Assembly: GCA_026004215.1 (NCBI GenBank)
Contig: BPIR01000004.1
Coordinates: forward strand, 62,001-126,000
Length of the DNA: 64,000 nucleotides
Direction: 5' to 3'
Source: Candidatus Binatia bacterium
Lineage (GTDB): Bacteria; Desulfobacterota; Binatia; HRBIN30
Shown: piece by piece, positions 63,901 to 64,000 of the stretch
Numbering within the stretch: the stretch's first letter is position 1
Layout of the letters: each line of letters begins with the position of its first letter
Translations under genes and position numbers: made by a program
Notes under the pieces: model-generated
The model's database searches: none
Told to the model about the DNA's origin: nothing
The model's input: the letters and a program-made list of their open reading frames with translations, nothing else

Positions 63901-64000
63901 CCCCTTCCACCGCTTCGATCACGATTACCGGCAGTGGGCCGATCGCATGGGTGGTGAAACAATAGGCGATGTGCGGGTGCAAACCGCATTGGGTCCAGCG
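60929..64000 (-). CDS. Protein kinase-like/TPR/WD40 protein (N-terminus outside the window)
   Basis: At least 1023 residues visible, continuing past base 64000. The kinase lobe starts mid-domain at HPHIAYCFTTHAIGPLPVIVIE. Its catalytic loop reads LAHGGLKPENILL (about 63775-63790), so the HRD aspartate is replaced by Gly, while DFG (VTDFGIASR) and APEQW are kept. Two TPR-like helices (about 63060-63330) precede a first seven-bladed block of WD40 repeats (about 62070-62950; GH...DxxVxLWD endings) and a second block of about six (60930-61770). Similar Hanks-kinase/WD40 proteins are common in Planctomycetes, Chloroflexi and Binatota, as signalling scaffolds. Loss of the Asp suggests a pseudokinase here. 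Confidence 0.9.
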   Translation of the reverse strand, partial: RWTQCGLHPHIAYCFTTHAIGPLPVIVIEAVEGGSLRQWMAAGRLSSLRLQLDVAIQVCHALEHAHSRALAHGGLKPENILLTPGGVVRVTDFGIASRCEELAEMYVAPEQWVDGGPSDITSDIFALGVCLYELFCNGRPYEVTRGPRRKSPEPTRPNGEPLPEPLAQLLQACVDWEPLRRPRSVAEIRLQIARLRETLYRQPSPFAALPPNTWDSDGWNNQGVVALAQGRVEEAEAAFETALAADPRHLEANFNLGVLRWRSGNGSDETILAALAGARPSPHAPERPLYLQALTALESGDGTLALELLHKLEEQGHPVPGLEELQRAARRCRPLHSVSRELTGHAQVVAAVAMSADGKWVLSGGDDHTLLLWDAFAGTAIRALEGHESNVTSLAMTPDGHWALSGSEDGSVKLWDLQRARSVKTLRMRGRVFALALSQDGRLAVISAAGSDNFLGIDGTLVDLWDLEKERPLRRLEGHSSAVKALAMTPDARRLATGGDDHKVVLWDLTRGQPLRTFVGHEHFVSCVAVSADGQHVASGSWDRTIRLWNARSGKCAATLWGHNGIVTCLRLNDDATLAVSGSWDSTVRVWDLSRQRCIRTLLGHRGLVTSVALAANARSLVSGSWDCTVRLWDLPQPGPEVCTPLLSWRGEHATLPPAELTDDEHLNAAWEAFRTGDLPSSLDHFRHLARSRDVGSDALRDLWTAVRPQTEIHRVEGASVVAECSIEVPLTALAYDTQHQTWLCTTGDGRLLTLAHRLDTQATAALRLSPAPLQAVVALPHSGVVAAAGFDRQIYLCPSPAHTASSPDNAPLVLAAHRSIVSSLLALNQRALASASYDHTVQVWDVDTRVSRATLAGHSRQVAALAMSPDASLLASGDLGGHIVTWEWAAGRSLHSWKAHGSAVRALAFLAGGDVLASGSDDGQLKLWRVCDGAIVSQVSAHEGGVTQILPLWDPRWWLTAGVDGTIRIWNTEQPNSGVVLHRSDAPIVALACTAEGWHLAFGDASGRVRLLQLHFTLSCRA

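Overview
The window is GC-rich, densely coded on both strands and dominated by housekeeping and envelope genes; no phage, plasmid or CRISPR genes are visible. Several traits point to an uncultured deltaproteobacteria-like lineage, most likely Candidatus Binatia/Binatota: a DUF1329 protein, exported proteins with long Thr/Pro (PTPT-type) linkers, cohesin-like plus dockerin-like C-termini, SCP2 and acyl-CoA dehydrogenase genes, and dispersed GTAGGGGC palindromes. This assignment is inference from family content; there is no rRNA gene here.

Layout: 1-7479 holds a transporter, a DUF1329 protein and a tightly overlapped cluster that looks like muropeptide recycling (LD-carboxypeptidase, serine hydrolase, Mpl). 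7493-10794 has a phosphoesterase, an MgtC-like protein and a cysteine-rich acidic protein. 10795-19375 is accessory: a very large RCC1-repeat/lipase/cohesin/dockerin gene broken by frameshifts, then gene-poor sequence with a deleted lipoprotein remnant and tRNA-Ala. 19646-24771 holds a GNAT acetyltransferase, an orphan histidine kinase, a class V aminotransferase, an RluA-type pseudouridine synthase and two small zinc-ribbon genes. 25010-34040 has an exported purple-acid-phosphatase-like protein, tRNA-Phe, an oxidoreductase, endonuclease III, several lipoproteins, SCP2 and a GalT-like enzyme.

34201-38174 is the most unusual segment. It is a four-gene, same-strand cluster: a fumarate-reductase/aspartate-oxidase-like flavoprotein, an argininosuccinate-lyase-like protein, phosphosulfolactate synthase (ComA) and an ATP-grasp ligase. 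It looks like a route to a sulfonated, CoM-like or sulfolactate-derived metabolite. Every member except comA carries nonsense codons and/or frameshifts, so the pathway appears to be decaying here.

38220-49648 has a phosphodiesterase that looks circularly permuted, a TPR lipoprotein, a LolB-like lipoprotein, an oligopeptide-type ABC importer without ATPases, an MFS transporter and an acyl-CoA dehydrogenase. 49649-50732 is a repeat cluster. 50733-64000 encodes a 1847-residue GAF/coiled-coil/pseudo-receiver protein, a dockerin-like Kelch protein, an MltD-like transglycosylase, RadA, and a WD40 protein kinase that lacks the HRD aspartate and runs off the right edge.
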